Source: Grifola frondosa (lineage: Eukaryota > Basidiomycota > Agaricomycetes > Polyporales > Grifolaceae). Taken from it: DNA of 64,000 bases. Positions 34,976-47,139 of this stretch are shown piece by piece. The notes beneath the pieces were generated by a model. That model made no database searches, was not told the DNA's origin, and saw only the letters and a program-made list of their open reading frames with translations. A program made the translations under genes and the position numbers. How positions within the stretch are numbered: position 1 is the stretch's first letter; each line of letters starts with the position of its first letter. The stretch lies in NCBI GenBank assembly GCA_001683735.1, contig LUGG01000027.1, positions 248,001 through 312,000 on the forward strand, in the 5' to 3' direction.

Positions 34976-36736
34976 AAGTACTTGGTCGTTGCGCTGCACA
35001 TGTCCTTGGGCCCGTCCAACTCGCTCACGTCTCTACCCCACCCGCTGCTCGACCTCATCCTCGTCATCTTGGTTCCCGCGCCGAACGCGACGCCCAGCAC
35101 CGCCGCGCTGAAGGTGCGCGTGATCAGGGCGTCATTCGACTTCATCATCATCGCGTCACTTTCAGCGAAGAACCGTCTTAGTCTCGTCACGTTTGAGGTC
35201 GGCATCGGAGGTAACGTGCGCCGCACACCGTTCTTGTGCCTCGGAAAAGGACAGAGCCGTGCGCGGCTGAGCAAGTTCGTGGACGAGATCGGACGGCGCG
35301 ACAATGGCATGCCATTCCAGGACGAGTTCCTCGTACGTGGATCTCAGGACGACAAGACGGATGTGGTGACTGCTGTCAACAACGGTATGTGCGAAATTGC
35401 AGACGTTGTGCTGGTGTGAGAAACTGAATGATGAATTCTCAGGTCTTGATGTCGTGCTTCAGCGGAAGTCGCGAAACCCCGTCACGGGCATGGTCCTTGT
35501 CAGCGATACGTCAGACACGACACGACGGGCGCAGATGGACCTTGTACTCGCGCGAGCCGAGGCTGCGAACGTACCGATTCACTCGTTCGGCTACGGTCGA
35601 TCGCACGATCCTGCATCCCTCTGGCTGATGTCGAACCACACAAGTGGGACATACACGTTCGTCAAGGACTGGTACGACCTGCGCGACTGTCTTGCGGGCT
35701 GCATCGGAGGCATGATGTCCATTGGTCTTCTGCACATGAAGCTCCACATGAAGATTGTCGACGGGCAGCGCTTCCGCATCCGCAAGATCTCTGGAGGCCC
35801 CGCGTCGATCCTCTCCTCAGATGGCCGCGACGTCGACGTGGAGGTTGGCGAGCTGCGCTATGGCGAGCGCAAGGAGATGCTCATCGAACTCGAGCTGGAC
35901 AATAGCGACCTTGCAGTGAGCCCGAGTTCTACCCAGTATGGTAGCCAGAGCCAGAGCCAGCGCGCAATGAACGCCACGGACCAGTTCAACCAACGCATGG
36001 GCCTCGACGCGCTGTCCATCGGCGACCTGCCTGACCTTGCAGAGGGCATGATGGACCGCATGATCGATGAAGTGCCCGTATTTGAAGTCGACGGATCATT
36101 CTTCGACCCCGCGGCTGGAAAGAACGTCTCGCGCCTCGCACATCCTGTCCTTCTGACCGTCACGCTTTTGCCAAACACTGGTAAGCCGGCCGCGTACGCC
36201 AGCATCAAACGGTTCCGATCCTGTGCTCGTCCGTCGTAGGATGGAGCTCCTTGCCTCCGACATGATTACCCGTATGCTGGTGCTCGTCTCGCGGCGAAAT
36301 GTCCCACAGGCACAAAAATTGATGAGCGAGACGCGGCGGATATTGCACACCGTCCTACAAAGCATCTCGCAGTCGCTGCCCCACCGAATAGGGAGGGCGG
36401 CACAACGAGGAACCGAAAGGAGCTCCTCACGCTTTCTGCTGTCCGTGCTATCCAATCGGTCATGCAGGATATGCAGATCTTGTCGGAAGCATTGGACGAG
36501 CACATCGATACCTTTGCTCATGACCAGCGCAACTTTGGTGCTCAGCAGGTAAGTTGGTCTTTGGTTGGATATCAACGACGATGTCGACTGACGAATGTAT
36601 TCCTTCGCGATAGGCCATGGTTCTCCGCGACCAAAAGAGCTGGAGTGGAAGAAGTGCTATTGAACGTCTGTTCTGGACCATTGATAACTCGATTGAGCTG
36701 GTTTCTCGGAGTACTGATTGGGTTGCCCGCGAATGA
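34859..36736 (+). pseudogene. Truncated duplicate of the scaffold gene, vWA part only
   Basis: From about 34,985 the sequence follows the scaffold gene from just before LDLILVI to the stop at 36,736, with very few amino-acid changes, and keeps both introns (35,385-35,442 and 36,549-36,614). RING and PH parts are absent. Upstream an in-frame stretch from ATG 34,859 (MPHEDLLVC, from repeat A) could supply a new start. Two frame breaks occur compared with the left copy: GGCAGCC becomes GGTAAGCC near 36,180 (one extra base), and one C is lost near 36,380. The first 420 bp of coding sequence are intact, so a short vWA protein could be made if the locus is expressed. I treat it as a recent pseudogene. 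Confidence 0.8.
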
Positions 36737-37689
36737 CCGCTCCATCTACCCATTGTCCTGCCTTGTTTTCTCCATTGACCTGTGTTTGTTCGGCCGATCT
36801 ATCCTCTTCACATTCTCCGCGCAGTTTTATACTCTCTGTCTTACTGTTCTCGTATTGTTAACGTTCTGGACTGCGTCCCCCATCTCGGCGACTTGTGTTC
36901 TCGCTCTCGCTCCTTCATTGCTATACTGCTACACCCACTCGCGATGGCGCTCTACGCAGCCCCATCCGGGATAATAGTCGATATCGACGCCCCCCTATTG
37001 GAGTGAGATGTCTCCTTCTGTCATTTCGTCGGGCTTTACTTTGTATTCTTGTAACGGGAATTTGGTTTTAGAACATTATATGATATGCGACTATGCAACA
37101 TGCCTACATCACACCTCCACCTTTGTTCGGTTCCGATCTTGCGCGTCGGACGCCGAGCTCTCGAAGTTCAATATGTATTGCAGGTGTTTTCGACAGACGG
37201 AAGCACTGCTCGAATTGTTCCAGCATCGTGTCATCTGCCACCCCGGGCCATTGCGATAACTAACATATGATAGGAGTGTAGATTCCGAGTTGCGTGTTGG
37301 AGTTATCCAGTCCTATCGATCGTACACTCTCGACTTCTCGTCACCTTAGAGGAGCTCGGTACTTAGGCGAACTTGAAGTTACTAATTTCGGAACTGTTCA
37401 CGAGCTTCCGAAAGATGCGTAGCGCCCCAGATTTGGACAATTATGATGGTGAAGCTCAGCTCAATGATTTTCAAATAAGTAGGAGGCGCTTGCTTGCTCT
37501 CCCAGTTGGTGCTCTCAAATATCGTCTATAGACCAGCAAGTGGCAACTTGAGCAAGGTGGGCCTAGCATCCACGTTACAGATCCGCTATGGATGAATTGA
37601 TGACAAATAGTCATCTTATTCATAAGAAATCAGGAAATTGCAGTCAGTTTGATTCCCATTCGTGTGTCAGCTGCGATATTCTCACTGCT

Positions 37690-38441
37690 TGCAAGGAGTG
37701 AGAGTATCGGAAGTACTTTTTGCACCTCAAGTTGAATATTCACTCACGAGACTCACACGAAGTGACTATTAGTAATCATTTCGGGACTGTGTCCATCGCG
37801 ATAACGGGGCGAAACGTGGCCAGATCCGTGTACTGTTATCGATGCCAATTTTGTTTTAAAAGAGGACATACTAGAAGTATCCCTTCACTCTTCCTTCCTC
37901 CGTGTCTTACGAGGCGATCCTAGTCCCTCTGTGGACATCTCAGGCCCCTTACAAATGTTCTGCATCAACCAACCTCCGTTCCTTGTCTTCGGATTTTCTT
38001 GTTTCGTGATCGAGATGGTCAAAGGAACTGCGTGGGGGCGCAAATGATGCGTGACGATAAAATAATAAATGTGAGTCTGTACGGAAAAATCCAATGTTCA
38101 CGAATTAACAACTGTCTTGGCGGTTAAACCTGTCGAGTGGTTGATTCGGTATTGTCGAATCTGATTGCTTCGTTGCGATCACCCTGAGACTTTTTCGTTG
38201 GAGGTTGGTTCCTTCGTTCAGATGCGACTTGCTGACCAGTGGCGTTTTGTTGGCTTGTTTAAGTCAAGCTCATAGGTCAACAACGAATATGATAGCAACT
38301 AATATGCGGTATCTCGTCAAAGGCACGTAGTGTCTGTTGAGCTCTCGACTTGTGGGACGTCATCTAAGCTACTTGCAGTGACGAAGTGAAACATCACACC
38401 TTGGCGAATATGCCGTAGGGGAATTTGCAACACCTGCATTG
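37690..38441 (-). repeat. Dispersed repeat A, copy A4
   Basis: Matches A2 inverted, with the CCATCGCGATAACGG motif near 37,793 and AATCATTTCGGGACTGTG. It lies between the vWA pseudogene flank and hairpin e. Confidence 0.75.
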
Positions 38442-38503
38442 CTGGTTTGGTATGGATGCGATCTAAAACCGTCGCCCTTTAGGTCACATCCATAGCAAAT
38501 CAG
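38442..38503 (-). repeat. Hairpin element, copy e
   Basis: The left arm CTGGTTTGGTATGGATGCGA then TCTAAA pairs with TTTAGGTCACATCCATAGCA then AATCAG. It is located about 370 bp 3' of the family 2 gene stop at 38,876. It is the inverted partner of copy c. Confidence 0.85.
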
Positions 38504-38875
38504 GAATTTGAAGTCTGGTTGTAGAAGATTGTCGGATGTTGTGTCACTGCCTCGGGATGTTTATGTACTAATCTGGCTCTCAGTTAGTGTCTTTTGCCTA
38601 GGCTCCGAGGATTGCACTTATATTTTGTGAACCAGACCCAGATTCAATGTTCAGTCCGGGATATATACAAAACAGTTAGCTCTGCTCGTTCATATTTTAG
38701 ATACATGTTCATCAGTGAGAAACTAGCTCAACCTCATTCGTAAATACATTCAAGTATGCGACGCGACGGTCGAATCGCGCGATACTAGCAAAACACTAAG
38801 GAAAACATCGTGCACACCTCCTACTCGCAATGGATCATTGAAGACGTTAGCTGCAAAAAGTCATATGGATACTAT

Positions 38876-41039
38876 CTAAAACCTCCGCCGACAATTGGGA
38901 ATGTTAGTAAGATCACGTCCCATGTCTATGCTGAACTGCTGCAGCAAATTTCCTGGAGTGCCGACTTCAGCATCATTATGAAGCCACTCATGAATCGAAC
39001 CAGCGCTAGATGGCGGGTTGCTAGCGATTGGACTGAGTTGGCTTGCGAATGACTTGGACTGAGCGGAATACGACCCAAGCTGGGACCAAGTGTCGGGTTG
39101 ACAACCGTAGCCGTGGCCGTAGACCATATCCGCACCGGAAAGTTTGTACGGTTGTTGGAGTTGTGTTTGGCCCTGGAATATAGGTGTCGAGGACGTAGAC
39201 TGAGCTAGAGATCGACCATCAGCGACATTCAACTGCATGTCGCACATGTCGTTCCATTTGTCGACAGCAAGATTTAACCGAGAAGTTCCCCGACTGGATC
39301 GAGCGATTCGAGGCCGTGTAGGGGGATGCAAGATTGCGACGCGCCAGTGAGAATTGCGCGACGGGTGCAGCATGGCTAGTATATGGTTGGATATCGGTCG
39401 GGACGGCAGTTATCGATGGTGGAGTTGCCTGGAAGCACCAGGTCGGACAAGGAGGTGTGAGAGACGTAGGGAATTGGGGTACACAGATCTGCTATATGGA
39501 TTCAGCAGGATGCATTCGGAAAGGACAAGGATCTTACGCGACTCGTATGGCATTTGCTGAGGCGCGACGTCGTTCTTGATATCGACGCGATGGATGCTTC
39601 TCTTCCACTCTGTAACCGAGTCTGCATTGAAGTTTAGACATCAGAAACTTAGAGTACGCGGGAGTAGCATACTCACCTGTATAATCCGGGGGAGTTGCTG
39701 GTTTGAGGTTGGAGTTGGCTGGAAAAATGACTGTGATGCCGCAGGAAGACCACATGGAGCTGCATATTGAGGTGTCTGCGGCACAAAGAATTGCACGGCA
39801 TTCATAGCAAGCTCGCTTCCGTGGTTTGAGGAGCCATGAGCTCCGTCGGCCACGGGCCAACCGGTAAGCGATGTGCCGTTTGTACGAGAACTTGATGTGT
39901 ATCTAAGTGCGCGGACATGCTCTCGTCAAAGACGTGCGGCGGCGGCGGATCCTCATTGGTACCAAATGTGCCTACAACATTTCAAGGTCATTATGGGATA
40001 CTAGTGTCAATGCAGGAGCGTACCTGGTGGATAATAAATCGGCTGCTGCTCCATTTGAGCAGGTGATGTCGCTACATCGAACATTTGTGGATGGTCGAGC
40101 ACAGCTAAGCAGTCGTGCAATTGCTGTCGCATTTGCATTGTCTGGGGCGCGATGTTAGGGTGTAGGTGGTTGGGGATACTACCGCTTGTACCTGGAACGC
40201 CTACGACAAACGAAGACATGTCAGATCAATCCGACTAACTGCGAAGGGAGTACCTGAGAGATTACTTTGGTATCCGCCTACAACTAACGTTGGTCTGACG
40301 GGCGAGGAGAAGAGCGCGGAGGGCGTCGCGAAATTGGATGCCCACGCCATGGCATAATTGTCGGCAACCATTGTACTGGGAGCAGATTGGCATGGAGGGA
40401 GCAGGAGCTCCTGAAATGGGGGTGTCACTGGTGAATACGCTGACTGTACTGGTTTCGGGTGCATATAGGGACGCAGTACATCGACGGTTGGGAGAGATTG
40501 TTGTCGTGCCGCAATGCCACTCGTCGGATCATATAGAGCACATTGCAGATCCACGGCACTTGGTTGATGTGCGAGCGAAGGAATGTGAGTGGGCTGTTGC
40601 AGTTCTCCTGGGACAGCACGGGTGCCAAGGGTGTCGGTGCTAGGATGGTCGCCAGGTGCGCGTTTCTGTCTGTGGGCCTTCCGCGCCGAATTGGATGTCC
40701 TTTTGGTTCGAGGTCGCGGAATTGAGGGTGGTAGGATTCGCGTCTTAAGAGCACTTTCTTTATGACGACCAGAGACACTGGTCTTCTTATTGCGGCGAGT
40801 GCGAGGCACTTCAGTGACCTGCACGAGATCGGACTCACGTAGTACGAAGGCATAAGTCGTGGGCGGCTCATCTGGACGTTCCAGGCCCACAATGCCGAAG
40901 TTTTGACCCTTTCCGCGATTTCCTACCTGCGGGAACCGTGCACGAGAATGTCAAAACATATCTGGCGACGGAGATGGAAGACAAGACATACCTGTGGGTA
41001 GTAGCGATGAGCTTTGTAGGAGTAGTATGTTATGGCCAT
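38876..41039 (-). CDS. Family 2 disordered protein
   Basis: Function is not recognised. Exon 1 (41,039-40,992) encodes MAITYYSYKAHRYYPQ. A 65 nt phase 0 intron leads to exon 2, VGNRGKGQNFGIVGLERPDE, followed by a strongly basic segment (RTRRNKKTSV; RPRTKRTSNSARKAHRQKRA) like that of the 43.6 kb gene. The rest is Pro/Ser/Gln-rich in several exons, for example TSGSIPNHLHPN and SAQSKSFASQLSP, ending at 38,876. Introns near 40,253-40,202 and 40,022-39,972 are well placed; the frame between about 39,860 and 39,280 is unclear, with at least one break. The basic patch after a short conserved head suggests nuclear localisation (inference). Confidence 0.6.
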
Positions 41040-42780
41040 TTGAACCGAATTGCAGCACGGACAAATGGATTGGAGTTGAGGTGGAATGTATGCTAGTCGA
41101 ATGGAATGCACTGACTGTCGAGAAAGAGGAACTTGGGGGCCTATGGCTCTGTGGCGTAATCCAACACAACAACGAAAACGGAACCGAACGTAGAACCAAA
41201 AAAGGTCTGGGCGCACGTTGAGAGGTCACTTGCACGCGTCGAACACGAGGGCACTATGATACGCAATCTGTAGCGCAGCTGTGAAAGCACCGCCGTCCTA
41301 GTCTCAGGTATGCCTCATGCTCATAGGTTTGAAAACATTTAGCGGGCATCCGTGCGAATAGCCCTTAATCTCCGACTGGGCACAATACCACGAGCGGATA
41401 CCGTAGAACAAGGGAGAACATTCCCACTAGAATTATCTGATGGATCTGATAGAAGTGATGGGCTCGAAAATTGAAACGAGTCGTGGAGGCCTGCACTGTC
41501 GAAGATCAGCTATCCCGCCCACATTTAAAAGCACTAGCCAAAATAAGGTCCGATCGCCCACAATCATTGTCGCAGTCCGAAATATACAAGGATGAAAGGG
41601 CGATGGCAGACATCGGCCTAACGCGGAATCTCCATTGTACTTCAGAGCACAACACACGGTGCGACTAAGTTACTAGTCACACTACCAGATAATATTATCT
41701 CGCAAGCGTATATTATTCAGACGCGTCACAATGAAAGTAATAAGGTCACTCACCTTAGTCTGTAGTCCTAGTTGTATATCTCCGAACTGTCGGATTAGCA
41801 TCATCATGCTTCGCATATCGAGACGAAGTAAGCGGCCAAAATTTTACCTGATGCACACCATACATACAAAAGGAAAAAAATAACCTTTCATGGGTCAAGC
41901 ATGGATTTTTACCGAGTGACGATGGTGTCAGTTAACGAACCAAGCTCAAAACAGCACGGAGACGCGACTTATCATGTGACCGCGTCGTCCATAATTTCTA
42001 ATTGGGAAATCAGGTTTGCCGTCTTCTTTGGCCAACGCACTGCCAACGCTCATCCATATCAATCGCTGGGAGAGATATCGGCTGTGATGTGGACTTCATC
42101 TCCTTTTTATGAGTAACTCTCTGGCAGCCACCCTCTCTCTGATGCTCACGCCTCCTTCCTGACATATGTTGAGCTGTGCACCTCCCACAGGTCTGCTGCG
42201 GGACCGTCGATTTCACGCCCCGCAACGCAAGTTCCATGCCATCAGAGAATACCTCCGTGTGTCTATCCACGAGCACCGGTGTGCGCTCACCCGCCTGTTG
42301 GCTGCAGACCACCCCGTTGTAGTGGGACAACGACGTCGGATGACGGGTGGGAGTGGCGATGTTCCCCGCGCATGGAGGATATGCCACTTCTGTACATGGC
42401 GCTGGACGGTAGAGGACCAGACACATATTCTCATGAGTAGGAGTGTCTGCGTACGGACAGTGAGTGAGTCGTTCTTGGCCGAGGCCGCCGTGCACGTCCC
42501 CAGCTTCTCCATCAACGACGGGAGCTTCGGAGCTTCGATTCTTGCGCGCCCTCCTGTCATACCAGCCTATCGTCGAACTGTCCGCGTAGTATGTCCACAC
42601 GGTCTTCGAGTTGTGCAATGTGGTAACATCTCCTCTGATCTCGACCAGGGAACAATTCCTAGCACTGCCTGTCGAGTGGACATCTGGACGGTCGGTCGCC
42701 CCGTACTGATGTCGTAGGTGGATATATATGCATTTGTGATGATTTGTACCAGCAGAAGTAGTCCGGTTTGCTAAACCCAA
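41040..42780. other. Intergenic region with overlapping antisense open frames
   Basis: 41,040-42,000 shows no gene. At 42,010-42,780 (minus) and 42,166-42,717 (plus) long open frames overlap on opposite strands; neither has a recognisable motif. The right edge (42,715-42,780) matches the flanks of the transposon at 32.6/33.7 kb and so belongs to the repeat set. Confidence 0.4.
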
Positions 42781-42799
42781 TTTGCAGGGTGGTCTTCCA

Positions 42800-43293
42800 T
42801 TCCGTAGTTTTCAATACCACAAAGTGACGAACCTTCGTCATCGTGTCACCTGCCGCTGTTCCATCGCGATAACTCGGCACTTTGCGATTAAGTGTGTGTA
42901 CAAATCAAGTTCTTCAGTTCCATCGATCGTACATGCTCGAAACACCTATAAAAGAGACTACACGCGTCGGTGGATAGAAAACACATCCTCATTGCTATAT
43001 TTTGTCCCTAACACAATCACTTATCGACGAGCAAGTAATACGATATTCGACGGTCCTCGGACGTACTCCTGATTTCCAAAGCCTTCACCTTAACTCTTCA
43101 GCTAACCTGCTGCGGGGGAGTAGTGCTTCCAAATGTATGATTTAGGAGACGAAGCTAGCTTCACAATTCTCAGGTGAGTAGCCGATGCTTCCTGGATACC
43201 CTTATCCAATCCTTATCACCCTATGCTTCGAAGTCCATTCATATAGATCTCAGAGAAGTCCTGCTGAGCGATTCAAGTGCAGAACCATGTTGT
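42800..43293 (+). repeat. Dispersed repeat D, copy 1
   Basis: Matches about 49,950-50,450 in the same orientation: GGCACTTTGCG, AATCAAGT, ATCGATCGTACAT and AAAGAGAC occur in the same order and spacing. It also shares CGTGTCACCTGCC plus TCGCGATAAC with the scaffold 3' flank at about 3,985-4,025 (inverted). It leads into hairpin f. Confidence 0.6.
42947..42954 (+). promoter_or_regulatory. TATA-like box TATAAAAG
   Basis: TATAAAAG in repeat D, about 340 bp upstream of hairpin f. The aligned position in copy 2 (about 50,085) reads ATGCATCAAAGAGAC, so the box is not conserved there. A promoter role is only possible. Confidence 0.3.
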
Positions 43294-43353
43294 TGATCTG
43301 CTATGGGTTGACTAACTCGAACATAGTCGGGTGGGTTGGTCCATAGCAAATCA
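43294..43353 (+). repeat. Hairpin element, copy f
   Basis: The end arms TGATCTGCTATGG and CCATAGCAAATCA are a clean 13 bp with one G-T type mismatch. The inner part (GTTGACTAA / GGGTTGGT) pairs weakly. It lies 263 bp 3' of the family 2 gene that stops at 43,616. Confidence 0.8.
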
Positions 43354-43615
43354 GGACATTGTTGAGGCTTCAGAGCTTCAATCTTCAATCTTCCAACGGC
43401 CGATAGACCACGGCACTAGTCAAGAGTTGAACATCTGTCACAGCAGCTCAATGATTGTAGTTGTAAGTTAGGTTCTCATGTATATAGATCCGTCACAACG
43501 CCTTTAGTGTACTCTCGTCTCTTCTCGTCCAAACGTTTTCCACAGGAATTCCAACTTCCTGCGAGGAAAGTTTCAATATGGGTTAACTAACTCGTGTGAT
43601 GTGCAGTATGCGGCA

Positions 43616-45732
43616 TCATATGTAACGCCTGTCGTCAGGCTGTAATCCTGTTCTACAAATTGTGAGAAACACAACAGTGTGAGTGACATCGTCGATGATC
43701 TCGTCCTGTAAATTGTACGCACCTCGATTGGGCAGCATGATAAGCGAAGGAGTCTGGTCGTAGCCTACGGTGGCTCTGGGATATTGAAGCGAGGGCAGGA
43801 GCGCGCTCAGCAAGTCTTCGTGTTGAGGCCATACCTCAGATTGAACTGCCGGTTGGTCGGCGTTGAAGCCTGCATGTGTCGGAACATCATGCAGCGCTCC
43901 GGGATACGAATCGCCGGCAGCTTGAAAAAAGGACTGCTGATCAGATGCTTGATATTGCGACCACTGCAGGGACTGATTGGCGTGTGGGCTGATCTGATTC
44001 GTCCCGACGATCGAAATGGTCGAATTAGAATCCAAGCTTTGATTGTGACGGCACTGAAGACAGTCTTCGCCGCTCCAGCCCGGCCCCGAAGCGTACGGCG
44101 CTGGCCCACCGGCCACCACTGCACAACAGAACATCAGACACGGAGTGTCGTGAAAGAGATGGATTATACCTGGATAGTACAGTGGATACTGTATCCGTTG
44201 AGTTGATGAGGGTGCGACATGATAGTCTGACTGCAGCTTAGGATTCCGATATGAATTCTGATCTACAGACACTTCAAAGTAGACAGTGAGAGATAAGACA
44301 GAAAGATGCAATAAAATCGGCAGACTTACCAGACGAATGCCAAAGCTGCTGCTCACCTGTAGCGAAGACATATGGTGTCGGAGTGATGGGTTGTGAAGAC
44401 AGTTCTGGATAAGCAGTGAACGCCCGTGGCGGAGTATAATAGCTATGAGACTCCGCAGCTTCTTGAAGATCGTTGAAAGGAAACATCGATCTTCCTGGTG
44501 GCGATGAATAGCCCGGCAAGGTGGAGTCGTGCACAGCACGACCGGCGTTGGAGAAAAACTGCGGCGTGATGGTCCCGCACTCTTCGACGGCAGAGGGGGT
44601 GTATACATGTCTCCGATGTGACTCGGCGCTGTGGCGGCAAGGTGATACGATGCAGGCTGCAGTTGTGCGGCCTCCAGGAGAAGGTCTCTGGACCCTGGCA
44701 CGCAGGAGTGTTGAGCTGTCGCGGCAACTGGAACGCAGGAAAGCGCATGGTCTGGTACAGGGCCCGATTGGATTGGAAAGTGGCCAGCGTCTGGAGACAC
44801 GTAGGGGAGAACGGATGGAGAGACTGATGAGTCCGTAAAGACAGTCGTCATGGCGGGATCTATGCACGAGGTCGTGTTGAGAGCAGCGTGGTTGGCATGT
44901 TCAAGCAACGTGAAGTCCTCCGCGAGCGAAGACGATGGAAAGTCATAAGAGGGTTGAACTGCGGTAGGAACATTGATATCCGCAAAGGCTGGATACTCCG
45001 AGGTGAGGTGCGCCAGCATATCCGTCAGCGTACCATACGGCTCATGCATGGCGGATCCTCGCGACGGCTGAGGAAGATGCGAGGGGACAGACTGTGGATG
45101 TAAGAACCGTGTCTGTAATCGCAACGAATGAGCCACTCGCTTGGGCACATTGCGTGATGCGTCGACGGAGTAGTCGCTGTATGGTGACACATGGTAATTA
45201 GTTTCTCCACCTCTCGATATGGGAGTAACATCGTCATAAACATGAAGTGGAGGAGGAACCGCGCGTCCGAGAAGTTGGGACGACGATCCAAGCCTGGGAT
45301 GGATGATGTCTTCACCGTATGGTACGGCCGCGCGATATCGGATGAGGGTATCATTCCCTGAGCATAAGGTGATGTGGTTACAGTGGAATGCAGAGAGGAT
45401 TGGCGGTCGGAGTGTTGTGGCGTAGTGGCATCAACATGGTGGGCACGCTCACCAGAGACAACTGGAATCTCTTTCAGAGCAACTTCCCATCGCCTGCTCG
45501 AATTACGAGCACGCTTTTTCGGTGGAATCTTGTCCGCGAGCCCGGGGCCAAAAGTTCTTTGGTAACATACTGATGGTCCTGTCGGACGCTCCAACCTATC
45601 CGCACCGATGTCCTCACCCTTCCGTTGTTTCTCATCTATGTGCATAGATATGTCAAATAGGTATATGTCTCCTCGTGAAGACAAATTGCTTACATATTTA
45701 TGAACAGCTTTCATTGAGTATTTCTGTTTCAT
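43616..45732 (-). CDS. Family 2 disordered protein
   Basis: Function is not recognised. An N-terminal open frame from 45,732 carries RKGEDIGADRLERPTGPS followed by the basic block KIPPKKRARNSSRR, aligned with RGKGQNFGIVGLERPDEPP plus basic block in the 41 kb gene. The C-terminal half (43,616-45,190) is one long open frame in which introns near 44,330-44,280 and 44,160-44,110 seem likely. It is rich in Ser, Pro, Gln and His and ends with EDLLSALLPSLQYPRATVGY and RTGLQPDDRRYI. The frame changes between about 45,230 and 45,190. Fragments of the same C-terminus occur at 2.3 kb and 48.8 kb. Confidence 0.65.
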
Positions 45733-47139
45733 ATTGAACGGTGGAAAAGACGGAGGGCACTTGAGTCCAAGTCAGAATAGGATGCGAGAGGGCTTGTGTC
45801 AAGACACGGGATATCAACGCTATTAATAATGAAGCCAGCCGAAGAGACTCGAGGTGGATTCCTGTGTAACGGAGATCACAACGAAGCAGAGAGGCGGAGA
45901 AATTTGAGAGGCACTGCGAAGAGCTGTGCCTGTTCAACATTGTGCTCCTTCTATCAGCGCCTGAAAAGCGAACACGCCCTCATCTGGGCCTTAGAGGGAT
46001 GCCGCATGCATCATAGTATTATAATGAGGGAAGAGAAGACGCCGCATGGGTGGTCGCAGAATTCCGGTTGGGGAAAGTATGTGAATAATGCTCGTTGATG
46101 ACGAGGCAAAACACTCGCACTAAAGCTAAGAATCATCGAAAACGCACAAAAGAAGCGGCGTAAGCGAGGAGGAGCATTGTTGGTCAATTGATGGCGAACT
46201 TACCTTGTCTATTAGCCGGTCCACGCCCGGAAGATACGTTCGCCATTTGCGACCTAGGGAAAGTATGGCTATTGGACGCCGGGAGCGAGGACAAGGGAAG
46301 ACCCATAACAGGAAACTTCACATTATCCACACGTAAATCTTGTGTAAGGTGTGAGATAAAAGATGCCTACTTTCGACCAGTCAGGTAGATTGTCAAATAC
46401 ACATAACAAACGAACTATGCATATACTCCGTACTCAATAGAGGATCTAGTAGAGCAGCCGTTACGCCATAGAGTCGCGACGAGTGATTATTGAATTAACG
46501 AGCGGCTTGTAAGCTCGAACATCAGGCTTCATACATTATGAACGGCTCGAGTATCTTCGGTTTCGTTCAAATGTGCACTGGCCGTGGCTGCCCATCTTGC
46601 GGAAGAGTGACAAGAGGAGGTATTACGCGAGTCGCAAGTCGCGACTCGTCTCGTGCGCTTATCGAAGCACCACGTGTTTCTTAACGCCTGAGGAGGTGGT
46701 GGTCGGTGATCCATTTGAAGGCAGCTGGAAATCTTCTATGAGTTCTCTTCTCTCAACCACCATCACGATCGGACCCGTAAAATTCTCTTCTTGAGCGGCT
46801 TTCGTCAATGCGCTGCTACTTCCTTGGGGTAATATGTTCCAAGCAAATGACAATGCAGGTATGTCCAATCTAAGAATACTTGAATATGCCAGATTGTCGT
46901 CTAACCATTCAGTCTCAGAAGGTCTCAAACGGTCTGAAATGGATCACTGTCATTTCCTGTCCATATTGTTTGGTGCGCGAACAACGACACCGAGAATATT
47001 AGCTCAAAACTGATCCATGAACACATCACAGCGATCTTTGGCGACGATGCACATTGGTCTATCGAGGTCAGCAGCATCTCAACGTTCATGACTACTGATC
47101 AAGCAGAAAATTTGTCGATATGGTGAGACTGAACAGAAA
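45733..47139. other. 5' flank of the family 2 gene with coding-like remnant and repeat C
   Basis: Holds one coding-like remnant on the minus strand (about 46,928-46,659: ALTKAAQEENFTG then VERRELIEDFQLPSNG), which matches 2,130-2,240, and repeat C copy 1. No complete gene is supported. The remnant could be an upstream exon of the family 2 gene or a separate lost gene. Confidence 0.45.
46310..46690 (+). repeat. Repeat C, copy 1
   Basis: Direct repeat of 49,550-49,895: ACGTAAATCTTGTGTAAG, GTGAGATAAA, TTGTCAAATACA, GGCCGTGGCTGC and CATCTTGC in the same order. Each copy lies 5' (minus strand) of a family 2 gene or relic. Confidence 0.7.

Larger units (their letters stand above)
34985..38503. repeat. 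Right arm of the inverted duplication
   Basis: The inverted counterpart of 3,024-6,265. It includes the vWA pseudogene, its 3' flank (36,737-37,690, for example the GGCGTCGATATCGACTATTA segment on the minus strand), repeat A4 and hairpin e. Confidence 0.85.

Noticed and set aside
34859..36736. Retrocopy origin for the scaffold duplicate
   Set aside because: Both introns are retained and the similarity extends far into non-coding flank, so it is a DNA-level duplication.
36737..36974. Leu/Phe-rich open frame after the scaffold copy (and its twin at 4,278-4,515)
   Set aside because: It lies in the 3' flank past the stop codon; the hydrophobic look is a frame-shifted reading of untranslated sequence duplicated with the gene.
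42010..42780. 256-codon open frame on the minus strand with a 183-codon frame opposite
   Set aside because: No recognisable motif, no relative in the window and unusual composition; the overlap on both strands fits a chance lack of stops in a GC-richer patch.
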